DNA from: Hypomesus transpacificus | Taxonomy: Eukaryota; Chordata; Actinopteri; Osmeriformes; Osmeridae | Assembly (NCBI RefSeq): GCF_021917145.1 | Contig: NC_061070.1 | Location: 14,530,772-14,594,771 of the forward strand | Direction: 5' to 3' | Length of the DNA: 64,000 bases | Shown: positions 10,760 through 33,774 of the stretch, piece after piece | Numbering within the stretch: the stretch's first letter is position 1 | Layout: each line of letters starts with the position of its first letter | Notes under the pieces: model-generated | Database searches by the model: none | What the model was told of the DNA's origin: nothing | What the model saw: only the letters and a program-made list of their open reading frames with translations | Translations under genes and position numbers: made by a program

Positions 10760-13700
10760 TCAGAATACCCCTCGAAGTCCACTTCCCCTTGAGCCTACGC
10801 CGCCAGAGTTACCATAGAAACCACCACCGCCACGGCCTGAAAGAGAGTCAGTCAGAATCAGAAATGGCTGCAGCCTCCTGGTGGGCCTCAGACTGCTGTT
10901 CTCACACTGCTGGAGACGCGTATGTCACTGATAAAGAATACACTCACCCATATCTGATGACCCACTTGCTGTTGAGTTGAGGAAGAGTTCTATATACCGG
11001 TGTTCTGTACAAAGAGATAAACATTAGGACAAAACAGGAGGATGTAGCTTCCTACTAAACCGAGCAGACTTATTCCATCTTGCTTGTGGAGAGTGGCTGT
11101 ACGTACGCATGTGGTTCTTGTCTTTAGTCATGGCTGACACAGCGTCTTCATGGGACCTGAACTCAACGTCAGCCTCCCCGGTGGACTTCCCGTTAGGACC
11201 AACGTCAATGTGCACCCGCAGAGGACTTAAAGGGGAGAAGAACTGCACACACACACATCTTTTAACAAGATACACACAGTATTCCTAGGTTCAGGGGAGG
11301 GGTGACAGACTGAGGTCCTCTTACATTGGCAATGTCTCCCTCGGTGGCACGGAAGGGCAGACCTCTCATGTGCACAAAATGTCCACTGTGAAACCCAGAG
11401 CTGGTATCTCCTGCACCGTAGCCATGGCCTCCCATACCTACACACGCACATTTCAAGGTTCACAGAAAAAGGATACTTTAGGATTTGTAAACTTCTCAAA
11501 CTGGTATGAACTGGTGACCACCATAGACACTAGAGAAACGAGTGCCAGGCAGCAGCAGCAAAACTCACCTCTCCCCCTCTCGCCTCTCACCCGCTCATCA
11601 AACATCCCGTTGCCAAAGCAATAGTTATTAAAGCCGTTGTAGTTGTCGAAACCTCCGTAGCCTTGAGGGGAGAGAGAAGGAGAGACAATAAGACATGGAG
11701 AAACTGACAAATAAGAGAGCTAGGTGAGATTGAACAAAACCAGAACAGAACCCGCTTAGTTACCACCACTGTAGCCTCCTCCGCTGCGCATCTGGTCCAG
11801 CAGGGCCCCTCCCCGGCCGGGCCCCGGCCCAAAGAACCCACCCCGGGTCATCATGGGCCTGTCGTAGGGGCCGGGTCTCTGGCCGACTCCCCTGCGTGGC
11901 AGCTCATAGTAGGCCCTGATCTCATTCCTGCTGCTTTTAAAGATCTCTATATACCTGTGGAGGTCAACAGGCGAGGTGGGGGAGAGGTGGGTTAGGACAG
12001 GAGCGTAGTGGCGCTCCAACATAGGGTGGAGGGGGCATCAGCTGACAGGACACACAGCATGATGCTGTATAGAGGGGTGGTTAAGGTTTGGCACAGAGGC
12101 AATAGACTGTGGAGGTCTACTATCAACAGTAGCTCTACATAAACCCCTTCCCCCCCAGTGTACTATTGACACATACACACATGAATGACAGCTAAATGTC
12201 CAAATAAGAAAGATTAAGTAACTGTAACAATAGCTATGTAACTGCCCCACTCAGTCTTCCTGATACAGTATTTATCTAATTCATGATCATACCATCTTTA
12301 GCTAAAGAGGAAAGATGCATGATCCCCCATACCCATACCCCCCTTACCAACCAGAGGTACCCAGTTATCCCAGTCTGCAGTCTGTCCCCACCTGTGCCCT
12401 ATTCTTTCCTTGTGTTTCCCCAGTGCCTTTTCTGCTATCTCCTTTGAGGCAAACTGCACGAAGGCTTCCCCTGTGCTCCTCCCCTGGTAGTCCATCGGCA
12501 ATGTTATCCCATTTGGCACGATTCTCAACCCTTTAACCCAAGGACAGATAACCCCACAGAGGGGGGGCAAAGTTAACAAAGCTGACACATAACCCATCTG
12601 GACAAAACAACAACGCCTTAGAACTCTCTCCCTGAGGGCTCAAGTTGTCCCCAGGCCCTGATCTAGCACCAGTATTACTTGCCCACATGTTGACCATGAC
12701 CACCAGGAAGAAAATAACCTCCATCTGACCCTAGATCAGAGTCCTGGGGCAACTTCACCCTCCTCCGAGACCCCCCTGCCCCCAACTCCCCTCCATAGGA
12801 TTATGTCAGTGTGATATCTGTCGGTCTTATCAAGTCAGGGCATACACGGCTCACTTAAAATACAATAATATGTATATATTAAGTACAGTAAGCACTGAGA
12901 CATCGTAGTTAAAAAACGCAGGCTATACTCAGGGCACACACAGACATTGAAAGCAGGATTGGACCAGAACATGGAGCGACTTAAAATGGGTTAAATTACA
13001 CTTGTGGACAGGAAATCGTAAATAATAACCAAATAATTAACAAGGCGAAGTGTTATATAATCAGAGATTAAAAAAAAAATATTTTGCTCATTGCAATTAG
13101 TCAGCAGGTAAATTTCCAGGCGGATTAAGTCACCACATGTTCTTCAAAGCCAAAAATGTATTAGTATACATTTGTAACATTTCCTACAATGTGCATGTAT
13201 CCTTTGTCACAACTAATTCTACAACATCAATCAATAATCATCAATGATCTACCTGCAGTGGTTGCAACCAATATAACCCTGGAGGAAAACCCTCTCTGTC
13301 TATCTGCCTGTTTGCTAACTGACAGGACACAGGTTTAATGGAGCAGCATCTACCTGAGAAGAATTGCACTATCTCCTCCTTACTGCAACCAAAAGGCAGC
13401 CCTCGCAGCCGCAGCATGCAGCCGCTGCAGCTGTCGTAGTCTGCAGGCCCACTGCGCTTCAACACCCAGTCCATCTCACTGCGGTTGGACTTGAACACTG
13501 TAGGGCAGAAACAGGAACACATTCAATAAAGATCAATAAATGGGACGAGGTCAAAACAGGGAGAGCGAGACGACAACTTCGGGGACATCATATTTCATAA
13601 TACGTTGGTCAAATTATGAAATAATGACCTTTCTGCGCACGGAACTCAGTCCTGCCATGGAAAATACAAGGACAGAAATTCAAGACAATTCAAGTGCACC

Positions 13701-14063
13701 TTCTATGTAGCGGTGTCCCATATATTTACGGTCCTTGGCTATGGCATTCTTGAAGTCCTCTGCTGTTTTCAGTTCAACAAAGGCTTCTCCACTGGGCCTG
13801 CCTTCTTTGGAGAAGGTAAAACACACCCCATTCACCTTTCCAACGATGTCACAATCTGACAGAGGACCACAGACAAAGATAAACACAGTTAGCACATTTG
13901 TTTGTTTTATATGGTAAGTAGCACACAAAAAAATGGTAGAATGTAGATATTGTGTAGTGCATTTCTTCTACTAACCAGAAAAGAAGCTGGCCACCTCTTC
14001 TTGGGTGCAGGACCACGGCAAGCCCCGGATCCTCACCACATAGCCCTCGTCATTCATCGACAT
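10760..14063 (-). CDS. hnrnph3: Heterogeneous nuclear ribonucleoprotein H3-like, three qRRMs (10 coding exons, 397 aa)
   Basis: Nuclear RNA-binding splicing regulator of the hnRNP H/F family, whose quasi-RRMs recognise G-rich RNA. Exons, high to low: 14063-13976, 13855-13700, 13497-13354, 12530-12392, 11954-11764, 11661-11569, 11437-11325, 11242-11107, 11004-10948, 10836-10760. All are GT-AG and in phase. qRRM1 at about residues 7-85 ([32 protein letters not shown]); qRRM2 100-178 ([30 protein letters not shown]); a Gly/Tyr/Arg-rich linker; qRRM3 288-362 ([25 protein letters not shown]); a short Gly-rich tail. HNRNPH3 is called from synteny (between RUFY2 and PBLD) and the [16 protein letters not shown] segment. 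The human protein lacks qRRM1, so the fish gene is longer than its mammalian counterpart. Start: ATG at 14063 gives MSMNDEGY; a second ATG lies two codons on. Confidence 0.92.
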
Positions 14064-15211
14064 CCTCCCTTACTCTGACCTAGTTAGGACATAACGGCAA
14101 GGACATTCCTCGTAAGCAGACACACGACTGAGTAAAATAACTGTAAAACCTCTTTCTAAATATACCACTAAATATATGCATTTGTCAGTGTTCATCTGAC
14201 TAGCTAGATAGGCCCTGTAAGAGCTGTCATACACCATGTATTACTATGAACATGCTAATAGCAGAGTGTTAAGTTCCAGGTGTACACTTCAACAGCTGGC
14301 TCTAATAACAACTGGCCAACGGTATCTAACTAGCTTCAGTTATGCTGTGAGATGTGATGTGGTTTGATAGCTCTCTAGTGCAGTTATCCATTTCAAGTTA
14401 GCCAGCTACACTTGCACTGTCATGTAGCGTACCTACAATGTAAGCTAATTAGCTAGCTGGTTACATAAAGTAGAATTGGAGGCTACTGGTTGGTGCCGGT
14501 TGCTAAGACATTTTATTTATTGAAGCTACCAGCCACCAATCTAATGCCTACATTCCATTAAGTTACTAACTAGGTAACGTTAACTAACTATCTTAGCAAA
14601 CTCCAAGTGCTATCGTTAGCAAAGGTTAGGTACTGTACCCTAGATAGCTGTACAGTTCAGTAGGACACCACTAACGGTCAAATGTGGGAGCTAGCAAGGC
14701 AAGTAAATGCATAATTTTATTTTATAAATGAAGACATTTATAACAACACGTTTAACTAGCCATCATTTACAAATATTCACTCGATAATGGAAATTAATAA
14801 AATAGTCTCACAATCGTGTCCTCTTTCTGGTCTCTCCTTTCGTTCAGGTGACACTGACAAGTTGATTCACAGCACAAGTTGCCAGGTTAAGAATAACCTC
14901 CTACATGAGTGTCTAAAACCCCCGTACACATTTGTTTTCTTCCCGATTTCTCCAAAGTAAAATTACTAACCATCACTTTAATACAAGGTTTAGCAGGTTT
15001 ATATACGTCTTAACCGTTAAAGGTATTCTCCTTCATATCAAAAGATTTCTAATTGTTCATATGTTTTAAGCAGAAAGAAGAACAGGAGTCAATGCGAGGT
15101 GTAATGAACTGAATGAACTGAGTATTTGTTCAGGGCAATATGGTCTAAAGTCCATTGAAATTAGTTTGGGGCTTACGCTGGTCATCCGGGAGGTCATCTA
15201 TAGTAAGAATA
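14064..15211. promoter_or_regulatory. Divergent interval between hnrnph3 and pbld
   Basis: A 1.15 kb head-to-head spacer that must hold the start regions of both genes. A probable acceptor (ctaactag) 20 nt before the hnrnph3 ATG implies a non-coding first exon further upstream. Many copies of the tetranucleotide ctag/gcta are present. No TATA box or coding exon was recognised. Confidence 0.5.
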
Positions 15212-17266
15212 ATGAAGATTCCAGTATTCACCGTTGATGCATTTACTAATCTACCCTTCAAAGGGAATCCTGCAGCTGTTTGTCCACTTTTATGTGTAAG
15301 TACGTCTGTATATTTGATAAACTATTACATGGACATTCCATACAAAGTTTTTCAACATTGCTTCTGTGCTGGGTTACTATTAAGCATTGAATATGAGTAT
15401 CTAAACATAATGCTTAATTTTTCTCTTAATTAATTCCCCTTTCTAAGACTGTTGCACAGAAATTACAACAATTTAATTTTTTTTCACCCATGCAGGAGCT
15501 GCAGGATGAGTTGTACCAGAAGATAGCAGCTGAGATGAATCTGTCTGAGACAGCCTTCATAACACGGCTCAACCCAGCAGATGACTTCAGCTCAGGTAGG
15601 CTTACACTGAACTAGTCTTTTTTTATCTATGTTCAATAATGTAACAGGGTCTGTCTGGACTTTGCCTGTTAGTGAGGGACAGTTTGTGGCTTTCTAGTCT
15701 ATGCTAGACCTGGAGACTGTTTATTGTTGTGAAGACTTTGCACTGATAAAAATGTCTACTTCTATCAGGAGCCCGTTTTCATCTGCGGTGGTTCAGCCCA
15801 ACCAATGAGGTTCCCCTCTGTGGTCATGCCACCTTGGCCTCTGCTGCTGTACTCTTCTATAAGAAAAGTAAAAAGCTTTATATTAACTGTTTTCACTGTG
15901 ATAAAGGCAACTGGGACAAATTACATACAATTACCAATGTACCCTTCCAAAGGACAGACTAGCAAAGAACAGAACAGGACAGAACATTAATTGCAATAGA
16001 TGGGTGCAGGATTCACCTATTTGTTTTGTGCACATAGTAACTCTTTCACTTAACTCCAAACCCAGAGAATACGAACTCCTCTTTGGTGTTTGAGACTATG
16101 AGTGGAGAACTACATGTCCGCCAGAAGGGAGACTCCCTAGTCATGGACTTCCCCCTTAATAAGCCTGTACTCCAGGTATGCAATGAAAATAACGGTTTAG
16201 CCTTATTTGCTTATATATTTTGACATATTTGCCAATATGTCTTTCTGACGACTCCTGATATTATATGTTTGTTCTTCAGGTGGCAGATGATTTTAAAGCA
16301 GTCATTAGAGTAAGTCAAAGTGCATTTAAAAAAATAAGTTTTATCCAGGCTATCCATAACAGAAAGGTTATATTTTAATGAATGGTATGCAACATCTGAA
16401 GGCTGCTGTAGGAGACCATCCAGTTCAAGAAGTGTGTCTTTGTCCCACAACCAAGAAGCTGATGATTCGTCTAGATGATACCTGCGACAGGTCAGTGTGT
16501 TTATGTTGTGTTTGTGTGTGTACAGTATGTATTCAGTACTATTTAATTTACAGTGTGTTTCTCTCAGGTCAGTGCTGACCAGCCTGCAGCCTAACGCTGC
16601 AGCCCTGCTGGCCAGTGAGAGCAGTGGCAGGGTGAAAGGGGTGATAGTTACCATGCTGGGAGCCCCTCAGTGCCAGCCGGGCTATGACTTCTACTCCAGA
16701 AACTTTTCCCCCTGGAACGGCATTCCGGAAGACCCCGTCACTGGTACTTGCAGGGATTAAACCTCACCCAAAACATCTTCTATTATGCCAAGAGTGACTT
16801 TTCGTCTCTGGAACGAGAATCTCATTAAAATTGTGTGGTTCAGAATTACTACAGGGAGTGTGTGGACTTTTTGGTCAGTGGCAGATTAGATACACATTGT
16901 TTCTATCATTGCAGGTTCCTCACATACTGTGCTGGCGAGCTACTGGTCTGAGAAACTAGGCAAGAAGATGATGCTGGGTAAGTTAAACTTTAAATAGTTA
17001 AGTTACAGAGCAGTCATGGGTGCATATCCCTGTATTTCACCTGGTACAAACATGTTCATATTTATACAATGTTGAAACTATGTTTTGAAACTAGTCATCA
17101 AAGTTTGATACTGGTATGTAAAATGTCACTAATGTACTTCTTGTGCCTGCCAGCCTATCAGTGCTCAAATCGTGGTGGGGAACTACAGCTGGAAGTGAGG
17201 GATGATGGGAGATTGGACATCACAGGCCAGGCAGTCACCATCCTCGAAGGGACTCTGTGTTTATAG
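15212..17266 (+). CDS. pbld: Phenazine biosynthesis-like domain-containing protein (PhzF family; 9 exons, 287 aa)
   Basis: PhzF-fold isomerase-like protein. The vertebrate substrate is not established; the mammalian protein is also called MAWBP. Exons: 15212-15295, 15496-15595, 15769-15867, 16066-16175, 16280-16309, 16402-16490, 16568-16743, 16915-16977, 17154-17266. The total, 287 residues, agrees with the human 288. Family signatures: [17 protein letters not shown] at the N-terminus; LSETAF with the expected catalytic Glu near residue 46; VPLCGHAT near 76-83; the EDPVTGSSH loop near 225-233 (split by an intron after the Gly); RGGEL and LEGTLCL near the end. Exon 6 uses a weak acceptor (catctgaag). 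Neighbours: divergent from hnrnph3, convergent with dna2. Confidence 0.95.
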
Positions 17267-18020
17267 TTCTGTCTATATGAAGTGTAACTGGATTTAAACA
17301 AAGCCTAAATAATTTGGGATGCATAACACCTGTGAATAATAAGACTGAAAAATTGTAAATAATTAAAATAATTTATTCACAGAAAATACAAAATTACACA
17401 ATAAAAATATATTATTATTACACATAATAAAAGACAGATGATATAAAAAACTATTAATAATCATAATGAAGTTTGGAACATTTCTAGTGAAACACAAGTA
17501 GCCTGCTTCTTTGTGAGTTCAGTACTGGTTTTCAGTCAAGGTTAGGCAAAAAGAGTGAAGAACTACATTTTCCAAATGAACAAATTACTGTTATGAATCA
17601 TCAACTGAGGTAAGTTTGTAGAATTATGTAGAAATTAGACATGGTCCCTTCCAGTTAACCCTTCAACCCTGAGCAGCATGTATATTAAATACTGTATTCA
17701 AGAGTGTAATGAATCACATCCTGTTAAATCAAACAGTCTATAATTAAAACAAGAGGCAACATTGCTGTTTTGGTTCAGTGCTTAACATCAATCTCCAATG
17801 ATCTAAAAGATTCAGGTCACAGCGTGAGCACTATTTCAAGTACAAAGTTGATGAACAACTACAGCTTAATCATCTGGATGTCATTTCTGAAAAGGTCTTG
17901 ATCACAAAAATGTACTTCAGGAGAGCATTTAAAGTAGCAGATGAGGTAGTGCATTTTCTGTTATATATATTGCATTTCAATGTTTTGAATGTCACCTCAC
18001 AGTGTATAGCCGTCCTTCCA
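17267..18020. other. Convergent 3' regions of pbld and dna2
   Basis: AT-rich and non-coding. For pbld: ATTAAA at 17362-17367 and AATAAA at 17400-17405 (+). For dna2: AATAAA at 17377-17372 (-), implying a 3' UTR of about 640 nt. The two sets interleave within about 45 bp, so the transcripts probably overlap at their ends. Confidence 0.55.
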
Positions 18021-25569
<7,549 letters not shown>

Positions 25570-25925
25570 GGTCGATAGACTGATTACGTTTGTAGACCAA
25601 ATCAGACAACAGCTTGGCTGCAGTAGCCTATGTCTAGCAAGTCGGTAAAAGGCTCAAAGTTTGAACAGTTGTAGTCCCAGTCACGACTTTAACAGCCCAA
25701 AATGTTATGTTTGGTAATTAATCAATTAATTAATATGGCTTGAAACCGATCATTTCGATAACGTTGAAACTGCAGCTAAAAGCAGTTAAATTTATCAACC
25801 TGTTCATTCAACTTTCTATATGGCGCGTCTTTTTCCTAAACATCTCAAAGCGGAAGCTACAGGCAGACTTCCGTGAAGCTGGTTTGCGTTTCGCACTTTA
25901 GAATCTCCAGAGAGCCTAAGAAACC
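25570..25925. promoter_or_regulatory. Bidirectional promoter region between dna2 and the unrecognised gene
   Basis: The two start codons are 356 bp apart on opposite strands, so both 5' UTRs and promoters must share this segment. It holds an AT-rich tract with attaatcaattaattaat near 25717-25735 and a GC-richer part toward the + strand gene. No TATA box in a convincing position was found. Confidence 0.55.
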
Positions 25926-27933
<2,008 letters not shown>

Positions 27934-29145
27934 ATTGAAGAACACATTGACCCCACATCTCAGGTTATCACCACACATTCATGCCTTCGTATGAATAGTG
28001 ATGTAGTGGCAAAGTAACCACTGGTTGGATTTGTGTCAGTTATGATTATCAGCTGTAACTTGTCATTTTTTGTAGATAAATGATATACTTAATTTCATAG
28101 ATCATGGTTATGAAATGCTACTATAAACATTATTTTAGTTCGTAATATTGTCACAATAGTTTAAATAAAAACAGATGACAGGTTTGCTTTATTCCTCTCA
28201 ATAAGGAAAACAGAAAATTTAATTGGGAGCATTTTTTGTTCTATGCAGCTCACAGAATTTTGAGACGTAACAAAATATATTAGCAAAAATACATCATAGT
28301 AGCCATTATAGAGCAAAATTGAAAATTTTGCATCCTTCAGAGAACCATGAAGTGAGTTTCCGTACTATTTTTCTTTTTCTAACCTGACCGAGTATGATCT
28401 ACACATTAATTATGTAAAATGTTAGACAATGTTTTCACCTTAATCCTTTTGTGCAAACTAGACATCCAAAGTCCAGTGGCCATTAATGAGCAGCAGACAT
28501 TTTCTTTTAAAAAAAGATTCAAAAAAGGAATGCAAACTGTATTTACCGAACACAGCAAGTATAAAGTGCTGAGCTTAATGTGAATGTTTTACGTAGAATT
28601 CATAAATCCTTCTAGAAGAATAGTTTTTCTAGAAAGTAGTCTTCACCTGAAAGACATTTCCTTCATTTAAACAATCTGGATTTAAAAAGAAGTAGACAGG
28701 GCTTCAGTTGTCACGTTATTTAAAAAAATGTATTTGTAATTAATTACATACTGGTGTCAAAGTAGTATGCACCAAAATGTCACATTGATCCACAATTACA
28801 AAGAAAAAATGCATTTGATCAATTACAAGTATTGAAAACTATATACATAAACAAGGGCATGGTGACAAGATAGTTCACGCTAGGACACAGAACATGGTTT
28901 CAATTGGCCTTAAGCAAAATTATAACAAAAGAAAAGAAAAAAAGGACTGTTATACAGTTATACTGTCTCATATCTCTGGACATAAACTAATAGATATCCT
29001 GTCCAAGAGATCAGTCTTTAAAAAGGTTCCACAGAAAGGGTTGGGGGTGAGGTGGGAGTTCATGTGTCAGGCTACTGAACCAGGCCAGGCCAGGGCTGAG
29101 TCAGACCGGACAAGGCTGTGCACAGAACAGCTGGTCAGATCAGCT
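27934..29145. other. Convergent 3' regions of the unrecognised gene and ppm1g
   Basis: AT-rich and non-coding. A + strand AATAAA at 28164-28169 would end the small gene with a 3' UTR of about 250 nt. A - strand AATAAA at 28193-28188 would end ppm1g with a 3' UTR of about 950 nt. The two signals are 24 nt apart, so the mRNAs should overlap slightly. Confidence 0.6.
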
Positions 29146-32100
29146 CTATTCACTTTTGGCCTTTTTGCAGTCATTTCCATTCTTCTCAGTTACAATCTCT
29201 TCTGGCTTTCTCTTTTTAGTGCCCTCAGCCTGGCCTGAGCAGGGGTGGGGGCCGAAGGTTACGATCATGCAGGTCATGTTGTCACATCCTGTCCCATCTC
29301 CTGAGGTGTCAGGGGCCAGACAGTGGTCCAGCAGCTGGAGAAGAGGACACACTGGGTTAGGGGAACCCATCACAATCTAGCAGCACTAACATGGATGTTA
29401 GCACAGCCTTAGAGTAGAGAACCACTCTCAAAGATCCATCTTTAACCAAACCCAATATAATTTTGTTTCCCTCTCTTGACTTAAAGTGCACACTGGAGAA
29501 ATATGGTAGGGGGGAGGGGGGTGTCTTACCTCTTCCACTATGGAAGACAGGGGTCTGACCACTCCTTTGTCATTGGGTTTGATTCTCTGACTGACAAAGT
29601 CCACCACTTCCTGACTGCTCAGAACGTTCCTGTGGACAACACAATTTGTTACGGATGGGGTTAAAGTACACTCCATATAAAAATATGCTTAGCCAAGAGG
29701 GGGGGGTGAGCTTACCAGATGCCGTCACAGGCGATGACCATGAAGTCATTCTCCTCGTTGAGTGTGAGGACCTTGACGTCAGGCATGGCTGAGATCATCT
29801 GCTCCTCTGCTGGCAAGGCCTTGTTTCTCTTATAGAAGTGATCACCTAGCAGGACACAACACAGTATAAGCGGTTATTCATCACACCAATTCAAGATAAG
29901 TAACCTTGAATTGTTCCTTTGAGGCAGGCTGCTCGATTAAGACAGCCTTTACTACTATGATGACCGCATCTGTTCCAATTGGGACGAATCTCATTTGTTC
30001 TCCAGACAGTGAAACGTCTGATCTTACTGCAAGCAGGCAAGAGCATTTCCCGTACCGACAGCTCTGGAGAGGTTCAGTCCTCCGTTGACGCGTCCGTCCA
30101 TGGTGACCTTCCCGCCCGCGTTTTTGATCCTGGCCAGCTCCAGCTCGTCCTCCGGCTTGTGGTCGTAGGACATGTCCACAGCCTTGCCCTTCTCAGACAC
30201 CACGCAGCGGGAGTCCCCGGCATTGGCCACGATCAGCTGCTTCCCCCGGATCAGAGCCACCACCGCCGTGGTCCCGCTATCTGAGCCCGGCTGAGGAGAC
30301 ACCACGCACACACAAATGAGAACAGGCAGGTGTTAGGGAAGGTACAGTTGTCAGCTACATAGGCACAGGATCGAAAAGGGTCTGAATATTTACTGATTTT
30401 GTCACAGAATAATGAGATATGGACCTAATTAAGTGCAGGTGGCCGTGAAAAGCTCGCTGGCTTTACCTCTTCCTTCCCATCCATTCCTGGTAGGCACATC
30501 TCCTCTTCCTCTTCGTCAGAATCCTCTCCCTCCTCGGTGTCCTCTTCATTGTCACTGCTGTACTCACCCTCGTCTTCCTCACTGCCATCCTAGAGGAGAG
30601 GGGGATAGAAAAATGGGGGGAGAGTATAACAAGATGAATCCAATTGATTTTTTGGCAGAAGTCGTGACCAGTGACAGTAAAAAGAATAAACCTGATGGGG
30701 TGTTCCCTTCCCTCTCACCTCCTCATCACTCCCCTCTTCCTCCTCCTCCTCTTCCCCTGACTCATCGCTGTCCTCAAAGAACTTGGACTTGGTGTCTCCA
30801 GGAGCTTGGGGCTGGGCCGAGGAAGAACAGGAGGGACCCGCATCTCCCTCTACCTTACTGGGCTTCTCTCCTCCACTGGCCCCCCCAGAGGAGTCACTGC
30901 TGCCCCCTCCTCCACCTGCACCTGCAGAGGACTTGCCATCGCCTGGTCCCCCTGATGCTGCCGCCGCCGCTCCTCTCCTGCAGGCCCTCAGCTTGGAGGC
31001 CCCAGACCCGGCTTTGCCATTGCTGTCCTTCTCTCCCTCCAGCTCCCCATTGAGGACCTTGTCCCCAGTGTGGCAACCGTCAGGGGTATCCCCATCCCCA
31101 GACTCTCTTTTGGCTTCGGAACAGGCCTTCTTGTGTTTGAGGGCATTCAGGTTCTGGCCGTAGCGCACCAACAGCTCTTCGATGGTCATGGTGGCCTCCT
31201 CGTGGAGCAAAGCTGCCTCCTCGTTCTCCACTGGGGAGAGAGGTAGAGGGTAAGAAAAGACAAGGGAAGTTAGATGACGGTCAATGAACCTTCATTTGGG
31301 TTAAATCCATTCTTTGTAATCAAAAGGAAACTAGACTAGACAGTTGTTTAAGAGGAGGGTTGACACTGTTGCTGCCATCTACTCACAGTCATCCTCTTCA
31401 GCCACTTTCTCATTGGGCGCCTCCTCTGTGGGTCGGCCTGCAATCTGCACCAGCTCCTTGATTACTTCCTCAGTGGTGATTTTACTGTCTATGGCCATAA
31501 ATGCATCCTCCAGGGCCTATAACAAACGCATCAATACAGGTTTTAAAAAAAACTCAATATTCAAACTCAATGCCCACTGCATTTATCAAACACCAACTGA
31601 CCTTCTGCAGTTTTCCGTCTTTATACGTTTTCTGCTCCTTGATAACGTCAGGCAAGTACTTAGAACAGTACAATGCGACCTCCTCACCTAAAAGAGAAAA
31701 TACAACAATTGTAAATATTAATATAATAGCAGAAATGTCCTCAACTGTGGGCACAGAATTGACATTGTTCTTAACTAAAGATGTTACTTGTGTGGGATGG
31801 GAAAGAGTTGTACCTCCATGTCCATCATACACAGCAAACATGGCCGTTTCTTCGTCCAGCTCTGGGATGCAGTTGTGGGCATCCTGGAAGACATGACAAC
31901 AGGTTAGATAGGCACGTGAAAGCTACGCACATTTAACGATAACCTGTATCCAAAAGAGTTAAATAACAAATGCAGATTGAAAAATAAGCTTTTACCAACA
32001 ATTAGTTGCATACACAACAATTTTGACCAAATCAGATGATTCCGTTCATGCAACATGACAATAATTAATTAGCTAGCTATTAAATTAGCTGTGTTAGCAG

Positions 32101-32320
32101 CCAGTACGCTAGCATGCGTTGCCATATAACTGTTGCCGAGTTCATAAACCTGAGGTAACATCCCAGCGTGACAAAACATCCATCTATGAACCCATTGCGT
32201 TTTCATTACCTCCATAGAAACCCGCCAGCCCTGCATGGCCGAGAAGCCGTAGCTCATATTCTTGTTGCCGCCATCGGACGAGGTCTTGGCCGTGTTAGGT
32301 TGAGACAGGTAAGCTCCCAT
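29146..32320 (-). CDS. ppm1g: Protein phosphatase PPM1G, PP2C-gamma (10 exons, 561 aa)
   Basis: Nuclear Mg/Mn-dependent Ser/Thr phosphatase that acts on splicing factors and histones. Exons, high to low: 32320-32210, 31883-31814, 31687-31602, 31516-31387, 31230-30719, 30589-30467, 30290-30056, 29845-29716, 29629-29530, 29334-29146. It opens [10 protein letters not shown], the typical PPM1G start, with a Gly2 that could be myristoylated. PP2C motifs: [13 protein letters not shown] near residue 60 (metal-binding Asp), [13 protein letters not shown] and [10 protein letters not shown] near 345-375, ACDGIWNV near 463, and [12 protein letters not shown] near 511. The catalytic domain is split by a long insertion (about 133-344) that is Ser/Gly-rich and then strongly acidic, as in mammalian PPM1G (546 aa). 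The C-terminus is Lys-rich ([15 protein letters not shown]), a likely nuclear signal. Confidence 0.97.
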
Positions 32321-33669
32321 AATGGCCAACTCAGGAGTTCAGTCTAAAAGAAGAAAACATGATGACAAAAAATATTTTCTAAATACACATTCCATAACCA
32401 ATAGAGATGTTAGTCTAGCAAGAAAGAAGATATAACCAATGACGTTTTATAATAATGGGAATTTTCTGCTAACTGGAGCTAGTTGCTAGCCGGTTTGTTG
32501 CAACTCAAGTCGAGGACGCGGGTGCTAGTACTGACTGTTAGCCTTATAGCTAAAGTTCTCATTCACCAACTATTGCCTTTTACTAAAAGAAAACGATACA
32601 TATAACATCCAGATGTCATAAAATGGTAGCCTAATTCATCTATTAAACCAGTTAAGAGTTCAAAGTGTACCCCAATGTTAAGTTTTTCATAAAAATGCCA
32701 CCACGTGCAAATGCAAACATTAACAACATACCTCTCAATGTGAAACAGAGACATAAAGGAAACGGAAATGCCCTGAGTCGAATGAAGTTCGTCATGCGTT
32801 AACCAGTCACGAGGGGGCGACATACGCCATGTTGTTGTTGCTTGCGTTTCTGTAAGCCAGGCATATAGGCTTGACTTTGTCATCTTCGTTTGTCTCCAAA
32901 CGTCAGAAAAGTCAGATAATAAAAGAGGACCTAGGAGCATCTCATGTCATTTAAAGGGTGTTTTGATGTCAAATACAGTTCTTTCTTGACCAAGTTACCT
33001 TTCCATTGTTAAACAAAGGAAAGGACATGAGATCCATGGCTTCTTTTTCTGTAAGTACGGATGATTTTATGCACAAGAGTCTTTGAGGGTCTTTCATAGG
33101 TTTCTGAGAGAGAAAGTCACAATATAACCTCTACCACAACAACAACAATCCCCGCCCCCTCCCCCCAAACAATCAACATTTTGATAACCCAGAAGTTCTT
33201 TGAAGCAGAAGCAGGGCATCCTGCTGTGATTGACATGTGGAGGGGGTGGGGCCTGACCAGATGGAGAGGTGTGAGTACCACTCTCTCAAAGGGGGAAGGG
33301 TGTATGTGTAAAGGGTTTAGGGGCTAGGAGGGTTTAATCCTTGGACTGCTGAGTCATAGCAGCTCTCTAGTGGTTGTACTGGTGCAGCTGGTCAAAGCAC
33401 CAACAATACAACCAGATCCACCTTCATGCAGCCACCCCCCTCATCCACACACTCACTCTCAAACTCTTATTGGCTGTCTGGTATGATTCCCATGCAGTCC
33501 TGTCTCTCTACAGTTGATAACACTGGGAGGGTCCTAGGACCCTTTGTTTAACATATGTAAATTTAAACTCCTCAATTTATTTACTCAATTTGGGGGATTA
33601 AAGTCTGACAAGAAGTCGTGCTGTCTCACTCTCCCATCCTCTCTCATTCCTGCTCTCTTTTTTTTTTTT

Positions 33670-33774
<105 letters not shown>

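Noticed and set aside
30433-31163. Plus-strand proline/serine-rich frames opposite ppm1g
   Set aside because: Antisense shadows of the acidic, Gly/Ser-rich ppm1g exons 5 and 6.
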